Shown: in pieces, positions 16,416 through 23,344 of the stretch
How the letters are laid out: each line of letters starts with the position of its first letter
Position numbering within the stretch: the stretch's first letter is position 1
Assembly: GCF_014200605.1 (NCBI RefSeq)
Contig: NZ_JACHCE010000004.1
Location: 481,951-545,950, forward strand
DNA: 64,000 nt
From: Pedobacter cryoconitis
Lineage (GTDB): Bacteria; Bacteroidota; Bacteroidia; Sphingobacteriales; Sphingobacteriaceae
Direction of reading: 5' to 3'
Program-made: the position numbers and the translations under genes
The notes under the pieces: generated by a model
Database searches by the model: none
Seen by the model: the letters and a program-made list of their open reading frames with translations, nothing else
Told to the model about the DNA's origin: nothing

Positions 16416-19400
16416 TTAAAAGGAAAGTGTAGCACCACCCATGATGGTTTTACTATTCGGGTAAACACCATTATCCACGCCCGAATTGATCGCAGACTGC
16501 CCATTATAATTTGCCTCAGGATCATAACCTGTATAATTGGTCCAGGTCCATAAATTCTGTGCAGAGACATAAAACCTTATCGCTTTTATACCCGCTTTAT
16601 TCAATAATTTATGGGGTAAAGTATAACCGAACGTTACATTTTTGAGGCGCAGGTACGAAGCATCTTCAATAAACCTGTCCGAAATGGTGACCGCCGGGTC
16701 GGTATAAGCGCTATGCACATCTGTATTGGTATGGGTAGCGGTATAACGGTCCAATAAATTGCGTGAAGCATTGGTATAGCCCGTCCCCAATTCTAAAGTA
16801 CCCCTGTTCTGATTGTAGAGTTTATTACCATAAGAAGTCTGAAAAAACACTGATAAATCAAAATTTCTGAAACTAAAATTGTTTGTAATCCCTCCTGTAA
16901 ATAAGGGCTGGTTAGAGATGATATACCTGTCCCCTGCCTGGGTAATCTTTCCGTCTCCATTTTTGTCCACATATTGCTGGCCGCCCGGTGCTTTATTTCC
17001 AGAAGGCGTCAACGCTAAGGCCGCAGGGGTTCCGGCAGGGATCAAACCATCAGTTTTGTAAACAATAAAAGACCCGATCGGGTAACCTACTGCTGCAATT
17101 GAAGGCAGAGAGCTATCCGGGATGAGCTGGCTGACATTGTCCAGGCTCAGCACCTTATTCCTGTTTAACGCAAAGATGATACTGGAAGACCATTTAAAAT
17201 CGCCAACCAGATTTTTGGTATTGATCCCCAGTTCAAATCCTTTATTCTGCACTGCTCCGATATTCTGGTAAATCTGGCTTTGCAGTGTGTTGAAATCCAG
17301 CAAACCACTTGTAGCAGGTACGGTGATATTGTATAACAGATCGGTGGTTTTTTTATAGTAAACATCTGCAACAACGTTAATCCGGTTATTGAATAAAGCG
17401 AGGTCAATTCCCAAATTGTACTGCGCCGTTTTTTCCCAGGTAAGATTAGGGTTGGCATTGGTTCCCGGAGCATAGCCCGATGCATTGGTCCCGTTAAAAT
17501 TATACCTGTAAAAAACCTCTCTGGAATAAGACTGATAAGGAGGGATTTCCTGATTACCGGTCAGACCTGCACTAAAGCGTACTTTTAAATTGGTGATTGC
17601 CGGGCTGTTCTTTAAAAACCCCTCTTCACTTACATTCCAGGCTATAGCTGCCGAAGGAAATGTCCCCCACTGATGACCTGGTGAAAAACGCGAAGAACCA
17701 TCAGCTCTCAGAGTCAGGGTCAGGAGATATTTATTGCTGTAACCGTAATTTGCCCTGGCCAGAAATGATCTTAAAGCAGTCTGATAAGAAGTGGAAGATG
17801 GCGTTTGAGAGATAATCCCAGAAGAAAGATCATTGTAAGCCGTTTCATCTGTAGCAAAACCAGCGGCACCGGCAATAGCACCTTTAGTGACCGCAGACTC
17901 CTGGGTATATCCAACCAATACATTGATATTATGGTTATTGTTTAGCTGCCTGGTATAGTTCAGTGTGTTCTCGTTCAACCAGCGCGTGGTAAACAAGGTA
18001 CCCACCTGAGCAAGCCCTGCTGTACCTGTACCTTCATAAACCGTAGATGGCAGATAGCGGTTTTGCTTATTATCTACAATGAGTACCCCCGCCGATACTT
18101 TGGCTTGTAAACCCTCAATGATCTTGTAATCTGCTGATGCATTTCCCAATACCAGGTTAGTGCGGGTTTCGTTCAGCTGGTTATACAGGGTATTGATCGG
18201 ATTTCCATAAGTACCCTCAAAAGGACTTTTCAGATAGAAAGAACCATCCGGATTGTAAATCGGAATAGCAGGGGTCATCAGTAATAAATTGGGTACAACG
18301 GATTGCGGTGCAACCTGTGCTTTTGAACTGCTTCCGGCAATATAAGACACGATTTTTAAACGGTCATTATATTGATGTTCAACATTTAAACGGCCCGAAT
18401 AACGTGTAAAATCAGTATTCTGTAATACACCGTCCTGCTTGAAATAATTACCCGAAAGCGCAAATTTGGTTTTCTCTGTACCTGTCAGAATGGATAAGTT
18501 ATGGCTCTGAACAGCAGCATTCCGAAAAGCCGCCTCCTGCCAGTCTGTTCCTACCCCTAAAGCATCGAGCTGTGCCTGCGTATAATAAGGAGATTTCCCG
18601 GCATTGACCAGGGCGTCATTTCTCAGTTGCCCCCATTCGGTGGCATTCAGTAAAGGAATGGTTTTCACCACTTCCTGCGTACCATAATAACTGTCAAAAT
18701 TGACCGAAGATTTCCCGGCAGTCCCTTTTTTAGTATTGATAATGATGACACCGTTTGCTCCCCTGGAACCATAAATAGCTGTAGAAGAAGCGTCTTTTAA
18801 AACGTCAATAGATTCTATATCCCCAGGATTTATTGCAGAGAGCAAATTGATTTTAGGCCCGCTGGTTACACCTGCATCTGCCAGTTTTTCATCATTATAG
18901 AAAGGAAAACCGTCAATGACATAAAGTGGCTGTGAACCCGCGGTAAGTGATGCAGTACCTCTCACCTGTACACTCACGCCACCACCCGGCTGACCGGTCG
19001 ATTGCGTCACCTGAACGCCCGGGATTGATCCCTGAAGTAATCTTTCGGGAGAACTTACGGGTTGTCCTTTGACCTCTTCCAGTTTGATAGAAGCGACAGA
19101 TCCCGTAATATCTTTACGCCGCTGTGTTCCATAACCCACTACCACTACATCATTCAGATTGTTGGTGGTTTCTTTGAGTAAGATCTCAACGGGGCTGCCG
19201 TCTACGCTTAATTCCAGTTTTTCGTAACCGATAAAACTGACTACCAGTGTATAGGGAAACTTCTGTCCTGTTTTGAAGTTGAATTTTCCTTTATCATCTG
19301 TGGCAACTTTATGCGTAGTCCCTTTGATCTGTACTAAAACGCCCGGTAAAGCTTCTTTTGTTTTTTCATCCAACACCCTGCCTGCAAGCGTTGAATTGAT

Positions 19401-19589
19401 GAGCGGCTGATTTTCCTGCGCGGCAGTAGTTAAGGAAAAAGTAAACAAGAAAAACAGTAATATACTGAAAGACAGTGCAAAGGTATAAGTTTCTACTAGT
19501 TTTTGTAAGTTAAGAACAGCAGTATTTTTTGCTGCTGTATAGATTAAAGCCGGGACATAACTCTCCCCGGCTTTAGCAAAATTTTGCAT
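16416..19589 (-). CDS. SusC/RagA-family TonB-linked outer-membrane transporter
   Basis: A SusC-type transporter of about 1057 residues. A long leader ending LTTAAQE is followed by a carboxypeptidase-D-like domain (STLAGRVLDEKTKEALPGVL). The SusC plug then shows VVVVGYGTQRRKDITGSVASI, PGVQVTQSTGQPGGG, PLYVIDGFP and IESIDVLKDASSTAIYGSRG, and the barrel ends in GGATLSF. I chose ATG 19589. The longer frame begins at a TTG (19613) that falls inside the conserved upstream element. Two-box element copy C1 sits about 15-45 bases upstream, so translation or elongation into susC may be controlled there. Confidence 0.92.
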   Translation of the reverse strand: MQNFAKAGESYVPALIYTAAKNTAVLNLQKLVETYTFALSFSILLFFLFTFSLTTAAQENQPLINSTLAGRVLDEKTKEALPGVLVQIKGTTHKVATDDKGKFNFKTGQKFPYTLVVSFIGYEKLELSVDGSPVEILLKETTNNLNDVVVVGYGTQRRKDITGSVASIKLEEVKGQPVSSPERLLQGSIPGVQVTQSTGQPGGGVSVQVRGTASLTAGSQPLYVIDGFPFYNDEKLADAGVTSGPKINLLSAINPGDIESIDVLKDASSTAIYGSRGANGVIIINTKKGTAGKSSVNFDSYYGTQEVVKTIPLLNATEWGQLRNDALVNAGKSPYYTQAQLDALGVGTDWQEAAFRNAAVQSHNLSILTGTEKTKFALSGNYFKQDGVLQNTDFTRYSGRLNVEHQYNDRLKIVSYIAGSSSKAQVAPQSVVPNLLLMTPAIPIYNPDGSFYLKSPFEGTYGNPINTLYNQLNETRTNLVLGNASADYKIIEGLQAKVSAGVLIVDNKQNRYLPSTVYEGTGTAGLAQVGTLFTTRWLNENTLNYTRQLNNNHNINVLVGYTQESAVTKGAIAGAAGFATDETAYNDLSSGIISQTPSSTSYQTALRSFLARANYGYSNKYLLTLTLRADGSSRFSPGHQWGTFPSAAIAWNVSEEGFLKNSPAITNLKVRFSAGLTGNQEIPPYQSYSREVFYRYNFNGTNASGYAPGTNANPNLTWEKTAQYNLGIDLALFNNRINVVADVYYKKTTDLLYNITVPATSGLLDFNTLQSQIYQNIGAVQNKGFELGINTKNLVGDFKWSSSIIFALNRNKVLSLDNVSQLIPDSSLPSIAAVGYPIGSFIVYKTDGLIPAGTPAALALTPSGNKAPGGQQYVDKNGDGKITQAGDRYIISNQPLFTGGITNNFSFRNFDLSVFFQTSYGNKLYNQNRGTLELGTGYTNASRNLLDRYTATHTNTDVHSAYTDPAVTISDRFIEDASYLRLKNVTFGYTLPHKLLNKAGIKAIRFYVSAQNLWTWTNYTGYDPEANYNGQSAINSGVDNGVYPNSKTIMGGATLSF

Positions 19590-19604
19590 ATTTGATCGTT
19601 TTAA

Positions 19605-19636
19605 AAATGACAAGACATAAGCAGGTCCAACGCCAA
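19605..19636 (-). promoter_or_regulatory. Conserved two-box element, copy C1 (before susC)
   Basis: Minus strand, 5' to 3': TTGGCGTTGG (plus 19627-19636), 11 bases, then TCTTGTCATTT (19605-19615). Both boxes are identical in three places in this window. Flanking bases can pair around the first box (CAGG with CCTG). It sits between the hydroxylase stop and the susC ATG. It probably acts at RNA level because it abuts the start codon. I know no named riboswitch with these boxes. Confidence 0.6.
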
Positions 19637-19702
19637 TTGATTCCTGAACTTATTTGAATTAATCTGTAGAAATAGCTAAATAATATTTTTGTGCGGTATA
19701 AA

Positions 19703-20767
19703 TTAGAAATTGGTTCCTGCCTGAAGGGCTACTTCTTTCAAAATCAACAGTTCTTCCTCTTTCAGAGTCCGCTGTTCCTGCTCTTTTAAATTTTGCTTTT
19801 CTTCTTCTTCCAGAACCTGCTGTTCCTGTTCTGCTAAAATCTGCTGTTCCACTTTCTTTAAAATCCGCTCTTCTTGTTCCTCATCTTCGTGATCAATTGA
19901 AATATCGGGCTTAACCATCGGGCCATCGGCAGCCAGCTCACTTCCTGCAACATTAGATTTGAAAACAGGCCATAATAACTGTGCATACCAGGGATCTTCC
20001 TGGTAATGTGAAATGCCATAAACAGCAGGATATTGTCTGGAAATATGAGCGGTCCCGAAAATGATATCCCACAAAAAGAACATGTTTCCGAAATTGCCCT
20101 TATAATAACCTACCCCATCATCTGTGGTCGCTGCATGATGGGCATGGTGTGTTGCTGGTGTAGAAATTAAGCGTTCTAAAACCCAGGCAACCGGATGCAG
20201 TATTTTGTATTGATAAAAAGGCTTATCCCAGGGGATACTGGAATGCGCTAAGGTCGTGATCGTACTTTTTATAGCCCCTACTACGATTCTAGGTGCTCCC
20301 AGGCCAAGATAGACCAGAATAGTGGTAACGTAAGTCTGAGAAAAAAACAAGGTATAAATCGCATTTTGTCTGCTCGCCATAGCCATTCCCATATAAGGTG
20401 CAGAATGGTGCGTCCGGTGAAAACGCCATAACCATGGAATTTCATGGTGCAACCGATGATACCAATATTGGGTCAGATCATCTGCAATGGCGATAATCAG
20501 TACGCCCCAGCCAAAAGACACCCAGCTAAACTGATTGCTCAAAGCAGGAATGACAGCGGGTAAGAACTTAAGTCCGAAAAATGCAATAGCAGGTCTGATT
20601 ACCAGTTTAGGTAAGACAAAACAAGCGATATCAACCATTTTTTCGTTCTTGTTCCAGCGTTTTTTATAGAGGCCGAAAGAAAACTCCAGTATCCCTAATA
20701 CGAGTACCAGTACACTTAGTCCGTAACCATTCAGGTTATCGATGACTTCTTGAATAATTTTAATCAT
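19703..20767 (-). CDS. Fatty acid hydroxylase / sterol desaturase superfamily membrane enzyme
   Basis: A 354-residue integral membrane di-iron enzyme. The eight-His signature is present: WYHRLHHE, FHRTHHS and THHAHHAATTDDG, plus FGTAH. About four membrane helices surround it. The family hydroxylates or desaturates lipids and sterols or cleaves ether lipids. The last ~60 residues form a charged coiled-coil-like tail of 8-residue repeats (ILAEQEQQ, VLEEEEKQ, NLKEQEQR, TLKEEELL), absent from typical members. It follows the small membrane genes and precedes susC within the same minus-strand run, so it is likely co-regulated with sulfur uptake. The substrate is unknown. Confidence 0.88.
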   Translation of the reverse strand: MIKIIQEVIDNLNGYGLSVLVLVLGILEFSFGLYKKRWNKNEKMVDIACFVLPKLVIRPAIAFFGLKFLPAVIPALSNQFSWVSFGWGVLIIAIADDLTQYWYHRLHHEIPWLWRFHRTHHSAPYMGMAMASRQNAIYTLFFSQTYVTTILVYLGLGAPRIVVGAIKSTITTLAHSSIPWDKPFYQYKILHPVAWVLERLISTPATHHAHHAATTDDGVGYYKGNFGNMFFLWDIIFGTAHISRQYPAVYGISHYQEDPWYAQLLWPVFKSNVAGSELAADGPMVKPDISIDHEDEEQEERILKKVEQQILAEQEQQVLEEEEKQNLKEQEQRTLKEEELLILKEVALQAGTNF

Positions 20768-20790
20768 TGTTGATGGTTTTAGGTGGTTGA

Positions 20791-20952
20791 TTATTTACTA
20801 ATATGGCTGGTTTTAACAGCCTTTTTTAACCAGGGCCGCTGTCCTGTAAAATAAAAGGTGAAAAACATCAGTAAAATGGGCAGCGCATAGATAAACAGGC
20901 TAAGGAATACATTCTTAATGATCCTTTGCTTTACAGCTTCTTCGATTTTCAT
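20791..20952 (-). CDS. 53-residue membrane protein of the sulfur locus
   Basis: A small protein from MKIEEAVKQRIIKNVFLSLF to KKAVKTSHISK with one hydrophobic segment (FIYALPILLMFFTFYF). It is clearly organised as a gene: ATG 20952, stop 20791, and 23 bases before the hydroxylase start. It probably forms part of a membrane complex with the neighbouring small proteins and the hydroxylase. No family is recognised. Confidence 0.65.
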   Translation of the reverse strand: MKIEEAVKQRIIKNVFLSLFIYALPILLMFFTFYFTGQRPWLKKAVKTSHISK

Positions 20953-20957
20953 ATTAT

Positions 20958-21116
20958 TTACTTAAGATGAACGGTGGTAGATGGAGACAAAGGATTGTCT
21001 GATAAAACTGTTTGGATAAGCCATAGCCCTCCTAATAGAATGACGAGTGGAACAGTAGCTACTACGATTCCGACTACGATCTTCTTTCCGATTAATTGTA
21101 AGTCTGAAATAGTCAT
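20958..21116 (-). CDS. 52-residue membrane protein of the sulfur locus
   Basis: The product runs from MTISDLQLIGKKIVVGIVVA to NPLSPSTTVHLK and has one long hydrophobic helix (VVGIVVATVPLVILLGGLWLI). The stop lies 5 bases before the ATG of the next small gene, so the two are tightly coupled. A longer overlapping frame running from 21237 to 20962 is much less protein-like through this part. No family is recognised. Confidence 0.65.
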   Translation of the reverse strand: MTISDLQLIGKKIVVGIVVATVPLVILLGGLWLIQTVLSDNPLSPSTTVHLK

Positions 21117-21127
21117 ATGGTGAATTT

Positions 21128-21237
21128 TTAGGTGCGAAACAACTCATCTCTCTTTCTGTCCGATACGTAGAACCGCAGGATAAAGAGGGTATAAAAAGGG
21201 CATAGTAAACCCAAAAGAGTCCCGAAAGAGATTGCAT
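21128..21237 (-). pseudogene. First small membrane ORF of the locus, apparently one base out of frame
   Basis: An ATG at 21237 lies just downstream of element copy C2 and starts with ATGCAA, as susC does. The frame that looks like protein (ISFGTLLGLLCPFY, LFILRFYVSDRKRDELFRT, stop at 21128) is displaced by one base from that ATG. Its hydrophobic helix and basic tail match the two small genes that follow, and its stop leaves a 12-base gap to the next ATG. Options are a single-base indel, a sequencing error, a TTG start inside the frame, or frameshifting. Confidence 0.45.
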
Positions 21238-21252
21238 GATGATTTATTCTTT

Positions 21253-21283
21253 AAATGACAAGATTGAACAGTACCAACGCCAA
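21253..21283 (-). promoter_or_regulatory. Conserved two-box element, copy C2 (in the operon leader)
   Basis: TTGGCGTTGG (plus 21274-21283), then 10 bases, then TCTTGTCATTT (21253-21263) on the minus strand. The first box lies in the loop of a possible GAACAG...CTGTTC stem. It lies 78 bases downstream of the poly-Cys leader stop and about 15 bases before the first ATG of the operon. Confidence 0.6.
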
Positions 21284-21310
21284 TTGAACTCCTGTTCTTT
21301 TATTAAATAG

Positions 21311-21333
21311 GCTGATTCTTATAGAGAATCAGC
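21311..21333 (-). promoter_or_regulatory. Leader hairpin between poly-Cys ORF and element C2
   Basis: A perfect 9-bp stem, GCTGATTCT / AGAATCAGC, with loop CTATA, followed on the minus strand by CTATTTAATAAAAG. Its place 29 bases after the leader-peptide stop is where an attenuator anti-terminator or pause hairpin would be. It lacks a clean T-run, so it is not a typical terminator by itself. Confidence 0.5.
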
Positions 21334-21362
21334 GTGCTGTCCATCGGTAGAGGGAGAATTAG

Positions 21363-21425
21363 CTAACAACAACAACAGTATCCTGCATCATGAGAAAACA
21401 TTAAGTTTTCATTGGCAGAATTCAT
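21363..21425 (-). CDS. Cysteine leader peptide (20 residues, ends in four Cys)
   Basis: ATG 21425 opens MNSANENLMFSHDAGYCCCC followed by TAG. The four consecutive TGT codons directly before the stop are the hallmark of a transcription or translation attenuator sensing charged tRNA-Cys. An internal in-frame ATG (21401) would give MFSHDAGYCCCC. It lies about 60 bases after the predicted transcription start and upstream of hairpins, element C2 and the sulfatase/SusCD locus. Poly-Cys leader ORFs controlling sulfur genes are known in mycobacteria; I know of none described for Bacteroidota. The role is inferred from position and codons. Confidence 0.65.
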   Translation of the reverse strand: MNSANENLMFSHDAGYCCCC

Positions 21426-21489
21426 TTTAAAACCGGTATGTAATTTTAATTTTAACATTGGTTATGTGCTGTTTTGTAGAGCGTTAGTA

Positions 21490-21521
21490 CAAATATATAA
21501 TATGAAAATCATAAATACAAT
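21490..21521 (-). promoter_or_regulatory. Promoter of the sulfur-acquisition operon
   Basis: The minus strand has TATATTTG (plus 21490-21497), an exact -7 consensus, with ATTG (21518-21521) 20 bases upstream as the -33 box. The start should fall near 21484. That gives a 5' UTR of about 245 bases containing the Cys leader ORF, a hairpin and element C2. Confidence 0.65.
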
Positions 21522-21605
21522 TAAATCTATAAATTTAGTAGATTATATTCTAAATATTGCGAATTAGTATTCCTGATGCTATTTATTTATCTTTACCAAA
21601 GGTTT

Positions 21606-21637
21606 AAATGACAAGATTGAATCGGGTCCAACGCCAA
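21606..21637 (-). promoter_or_regulatory. Conserved two-box element, copy C3 (orphan)
   Basis: TTGGCGTTGG (21628-21637), 11 bases, TCTTGTCATTT (21606-21616) on the minus strand, as in copies C1 and C2. No start codon follows within 20 bases and the operon promoter lies just downstream. It therefore looks like a leftover in front of a lost gene, or a second control site. Confidence 0.55.
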
Positions 21638-21666
21638 ATTTCACCTGGTTCAGTTATTAATCCGTG

Positions 21667-21721
21667 GGGGGCTGTCCGGAAGTTTATCAAACAATTGGTT
21701 TTGAACTTCCGAACAGCCCCC
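21667..21721. repeat. 55-bp inverted-repeat element (terminator or MITE-like)
   Basis: The arms GGGGGCTGTCCGGAAGTT (from 21667) and AACTTCCGAACAGCCCCC (to 21721) pair with one G-T mismatch and an inner TCAAA/TTTGA extension. The arms resemble terminal repeats of insertion sequences brought together without a transposase. A strong hairpin terminator is the alternative. Confidence 0.5.
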
Positions 21722-21952
21722 TGTTTATTAAATAATCTAGTCAGCAATATTCTGCACTCACCCGGACAGGAAATCAAAAGGAAGGCTATATAGCAGATTA
21801 TTTATTCATCTAAACGGGATCAGCAAATATCAGCGGTATAAAGGGAAAAAACTCTTCGCAGAAACTACGCTTTCAGAGTTATCTGAGCTAATGAGGGCTC
21901 AGGATACTGGCTAATGGGCACCAGAATTCAAAAGATTTATTAATATATATTT

Positions 21953-21990
21953 ATTCTCTTCCCATAAAGATAAGTTTATGGGAAGAGAAT
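21953..21990 (-). terminator. Terminator of the M23-like gene
   Basis: A perfect 16-bp stem, ATTCTCTTCCCATAAA (21953-21968) with TTTATGGGAAGAGAAT (21975-21990), and a 6-base loop. It lies 17 bases beyond the minus-strand stop at 22008. Confidence 0.75.
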
Positions 21991-22007
21991 ACTGATCGCA
22001 CTGCAAG

Positions 22008-22934
22008 CTATTTGTTAAACTGTTTCAGTTCTCTTTTGTTCAGTTCTTTCCTGATAATGTCAGGGGTATCACCGGCAGTATAATCCTGGCCTTTAACCAA
22101 TATTGCATTGTCAATACCAGCTGAATAGAAATGCGGGGTTATAAAACCATACATGCTTTTATGGTTTTCATTTCTTGCATTCTCAAAATCTTTGGAATTA
22201 AGATACATGAGAATAAAAGAGATATTAAAATTATCATTTCCATTGGTCTGACTATTTAAGCCTAAAGCTGTACCCGGAAAAACGGTTTGTCCTAATTTAA
22301 CTGCAAAACTGCCCTTTTTAAAACCTGTATATCTGGCAAGTGTTCCATCGGGATGTTCAATGGTGATTTCATTAACTTTTGAGGTAAATTGTACTTCTCC
22401 AGGCCTTTCAGGATCATAACCATCTTTTAACTCCACAACCATACCCTTTCTGACAGCAGTAACAGTATCTTCATCTTTGGTATAAAAGCGATAAGATTTC
22501 CAATCCGCAGGAGCCGTCTTACCAAAATACTGAGTCATCACATAGTTACTTTCTTTTGCATTGACTTTAGTTCCTGTTTTATATGGAAGAAGGTAGACAA
22601 AATCAGCATCATATTTAGGGTTTAATTTCCCTCTGATGTAGTTTGATCTATAATTAAAACCAATATTTAATAGTTTATTTTCAGGTCTTAAGTTCATGAA
22701 ACTTCCGGCTGTCCCTTTTAGTGTAAACTCACGTTCCATCGGCCCCGAACAATTGGTTAGTTCTGAGAATTTAATAATTATAGTATAACTGCCCGGATCA
22801 TTTTTATCATAACTGAAATTGACAGACCGGTCATCATTAGTTCTTTGTGAAAACTTTATCTGGGCATCTTGCGCATTCACTTTAAATAAGCTTCCGCTTA
22901 TGAACAGGAAAAATAGTATTGTTTTTAGTTTCAT
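22008..22934 (-). CDS. Exported M23 (LytM-like) protein, probably catalytically degenerate
   Basis: A 308-residue protein with a signal peptide (SGSLFKVNAQ), an N-terminal beta-rich part and a LytM-like fold. The fold is marked by AVRKGMVVELKDGYDP, NEITIEHPDGTLARYTGFKK and VKLGQTVFPGTALG. In active M23 enzymes the stretch after I-x-H-x-DGT ends with a second metal His (H-x-H); here it reads YTGF. Zinc peptidase activity is therefore doubtful and a peptidoglycan-binding or regulatory role is possible. A 58-residue peptide gene lies upstream on the same strand, separated by a hairpin. Confidence 0.75.
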   Translation of the reverse strand: MKLKTILFFLFISGSLFKVNAQDAQIKFSQRTNDDRSVNFSYDKNDPGSYTIIIKFSELTNCSGPMEREFTLKGTAGSFMNLRPENKLLNIGFNYRSNYIRGKLNPKYDADFVYLLPYKTGTKVNAKESNYVMTQYFGKTAPADWKSYRFYTKDEDTVTAVRKGMVVELKDGYDPERPGEVQFTSKVNEITIEHPDGTLARYTGFKKGSFAVKLGQTVFPGTALGLNSQTNGNDNFNISFILMYLNSKDFENARNENHKSMYGFITPHFYSAGIDNAILVKGQDYTAGDTPDIIRKELNKRELKQFNK

Positions 22935-23016
22935 TGGTGATAAAAGGTTTAGGCTATTAAAATTGAATGTTTAAAATTTATTATCGGTCAAAAAATTCAT
23001 TTATTTTTTTAAATGA

Positions 23017-23052
23017 ATATGCCTCAAACTATGACTAAAGTTGGAGGCATAT
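23017..23052 (-). terminator. Hairpin after the 58-residue peptide gene
   Basis: ATATGCCTCAAAC (23017-23029) pairs with GTTGGAGGCATAT (23040-23052), with one mismatch. It lies 31 bases after the peptide stop. A second AT-only hairpin follows. It would separate expression of the peptide from the M23-like gene, or allow partial readthrough. Confidence 0.55.
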
Positions 23053-23083
23053 TCCTATTAAAAAACCGTTCGGTTTATACTAT

Positions 23084-23260
23084 CTAAATTATTTCTGTTA
23101 TTGTTGTGTAAGGAGGTTTATCTATGCATGCGGGACAAAATGATCCACTTTTACGGTCATCATTTCCAAATTCATTTGTCTTCCCTGCGGTATTAAATAC
23201 AGCGACAATAACTTTTCCAAGTGACACTTTTTTCTCATTTGATTTTTCTTTCTTCATCAT
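23084..23260 (-). CDS. 58-residue Lys-rich peptide with a C-terminal CPAC motif
   Basis: The minus-strand frame starts ATGATG at 23260 with MMKKEKSNEKKVSLGKVIVA, runs through VFNTAGKTNEFGNDDR and ends SGSFCPACIDKPPYTTITEI plus I. A charged Lys-rich N-terminus followed by a short Cys/Thr/Pro-rich tail resembles ribosomal-peptide precursors or secreted peptides of Bacteroidota. There is no Gly-Gly cleavage site and no maturase gene adjacent. The opposite-strand reading is of poor protein quality. Real gene likely; function unknown. Confidence 0.5.
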   Translation of the reverse strand: MMKKEKSNEKKVSLGKVIVAVFNTAGKTNEFGNDDRKSGSFCPACIDKPPYTTITEII

Positions 23261-23344
23261 TATTTATATTAATCTATTTAAGCAAAGATTCTGTATTAAA
23301 CCCCTCTGATTTATCAAATAAATTGGGAAGGAAATCAATTCTAA

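Larger units (their letters stand above)
21522..22007. other. Region with an orphan element, an inverted repeat and a possible coding remnant
   Basis: No intact gene seen. Between the operon promoter and the M23-like gene lie element copy C3 (21606-21637), the long inverted repeat at 21667-21721, a stretch of plus-strand coding-like sequence at about 21741-21914 (RLFIHLNGISKYQRYKGKK, then LFAETTLSELSELM) that has a stop at both ends and no good start, and the terminator at 21953. It looks like a site of past insertions and deletions. Confidence 0.4.

Noticed and set aside
10121..19589. Calling the first SusCD locus a polysaccharide utilisation locus
   Set aside because: There is no glycosidase, lyase or HTCS-type regulator in the operon. 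The glycan-active genes at 7-10 kb are on other transcripts behind a terminator.
19590..19613. An upstream TTG start for SusC (adds eight residues)
   Set aside because: It falls within the conserved TCTTGTCATTT box; ATG 19589 matches the element-to-ATG spacing seen in copy C2.
20962..21237. A 91-residue minus-strand reading frame over the small membrane genes
   Set aside because: Most of it overlaps the better 52-residue gene in another frame and its second half has no protein-like composition. Only its ATG may be real.
21608..21793. A 61-residue plus-strand frame starting MTRLNRVQRQ
   Set aside because: It begins in element C3 and crosses the inverted repeat. The conserved boxes also occur where no such frame is open (C2 stops after ten codons), so they are not conserved as coding sequence.
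23124..23309. A 61-residue plus-strand frame opposite the 58-residue peptide
   Set aside because: Phe/Ser-rich, without a ribosome site, and best explained as the complement of the Lys-rich peptide gene.
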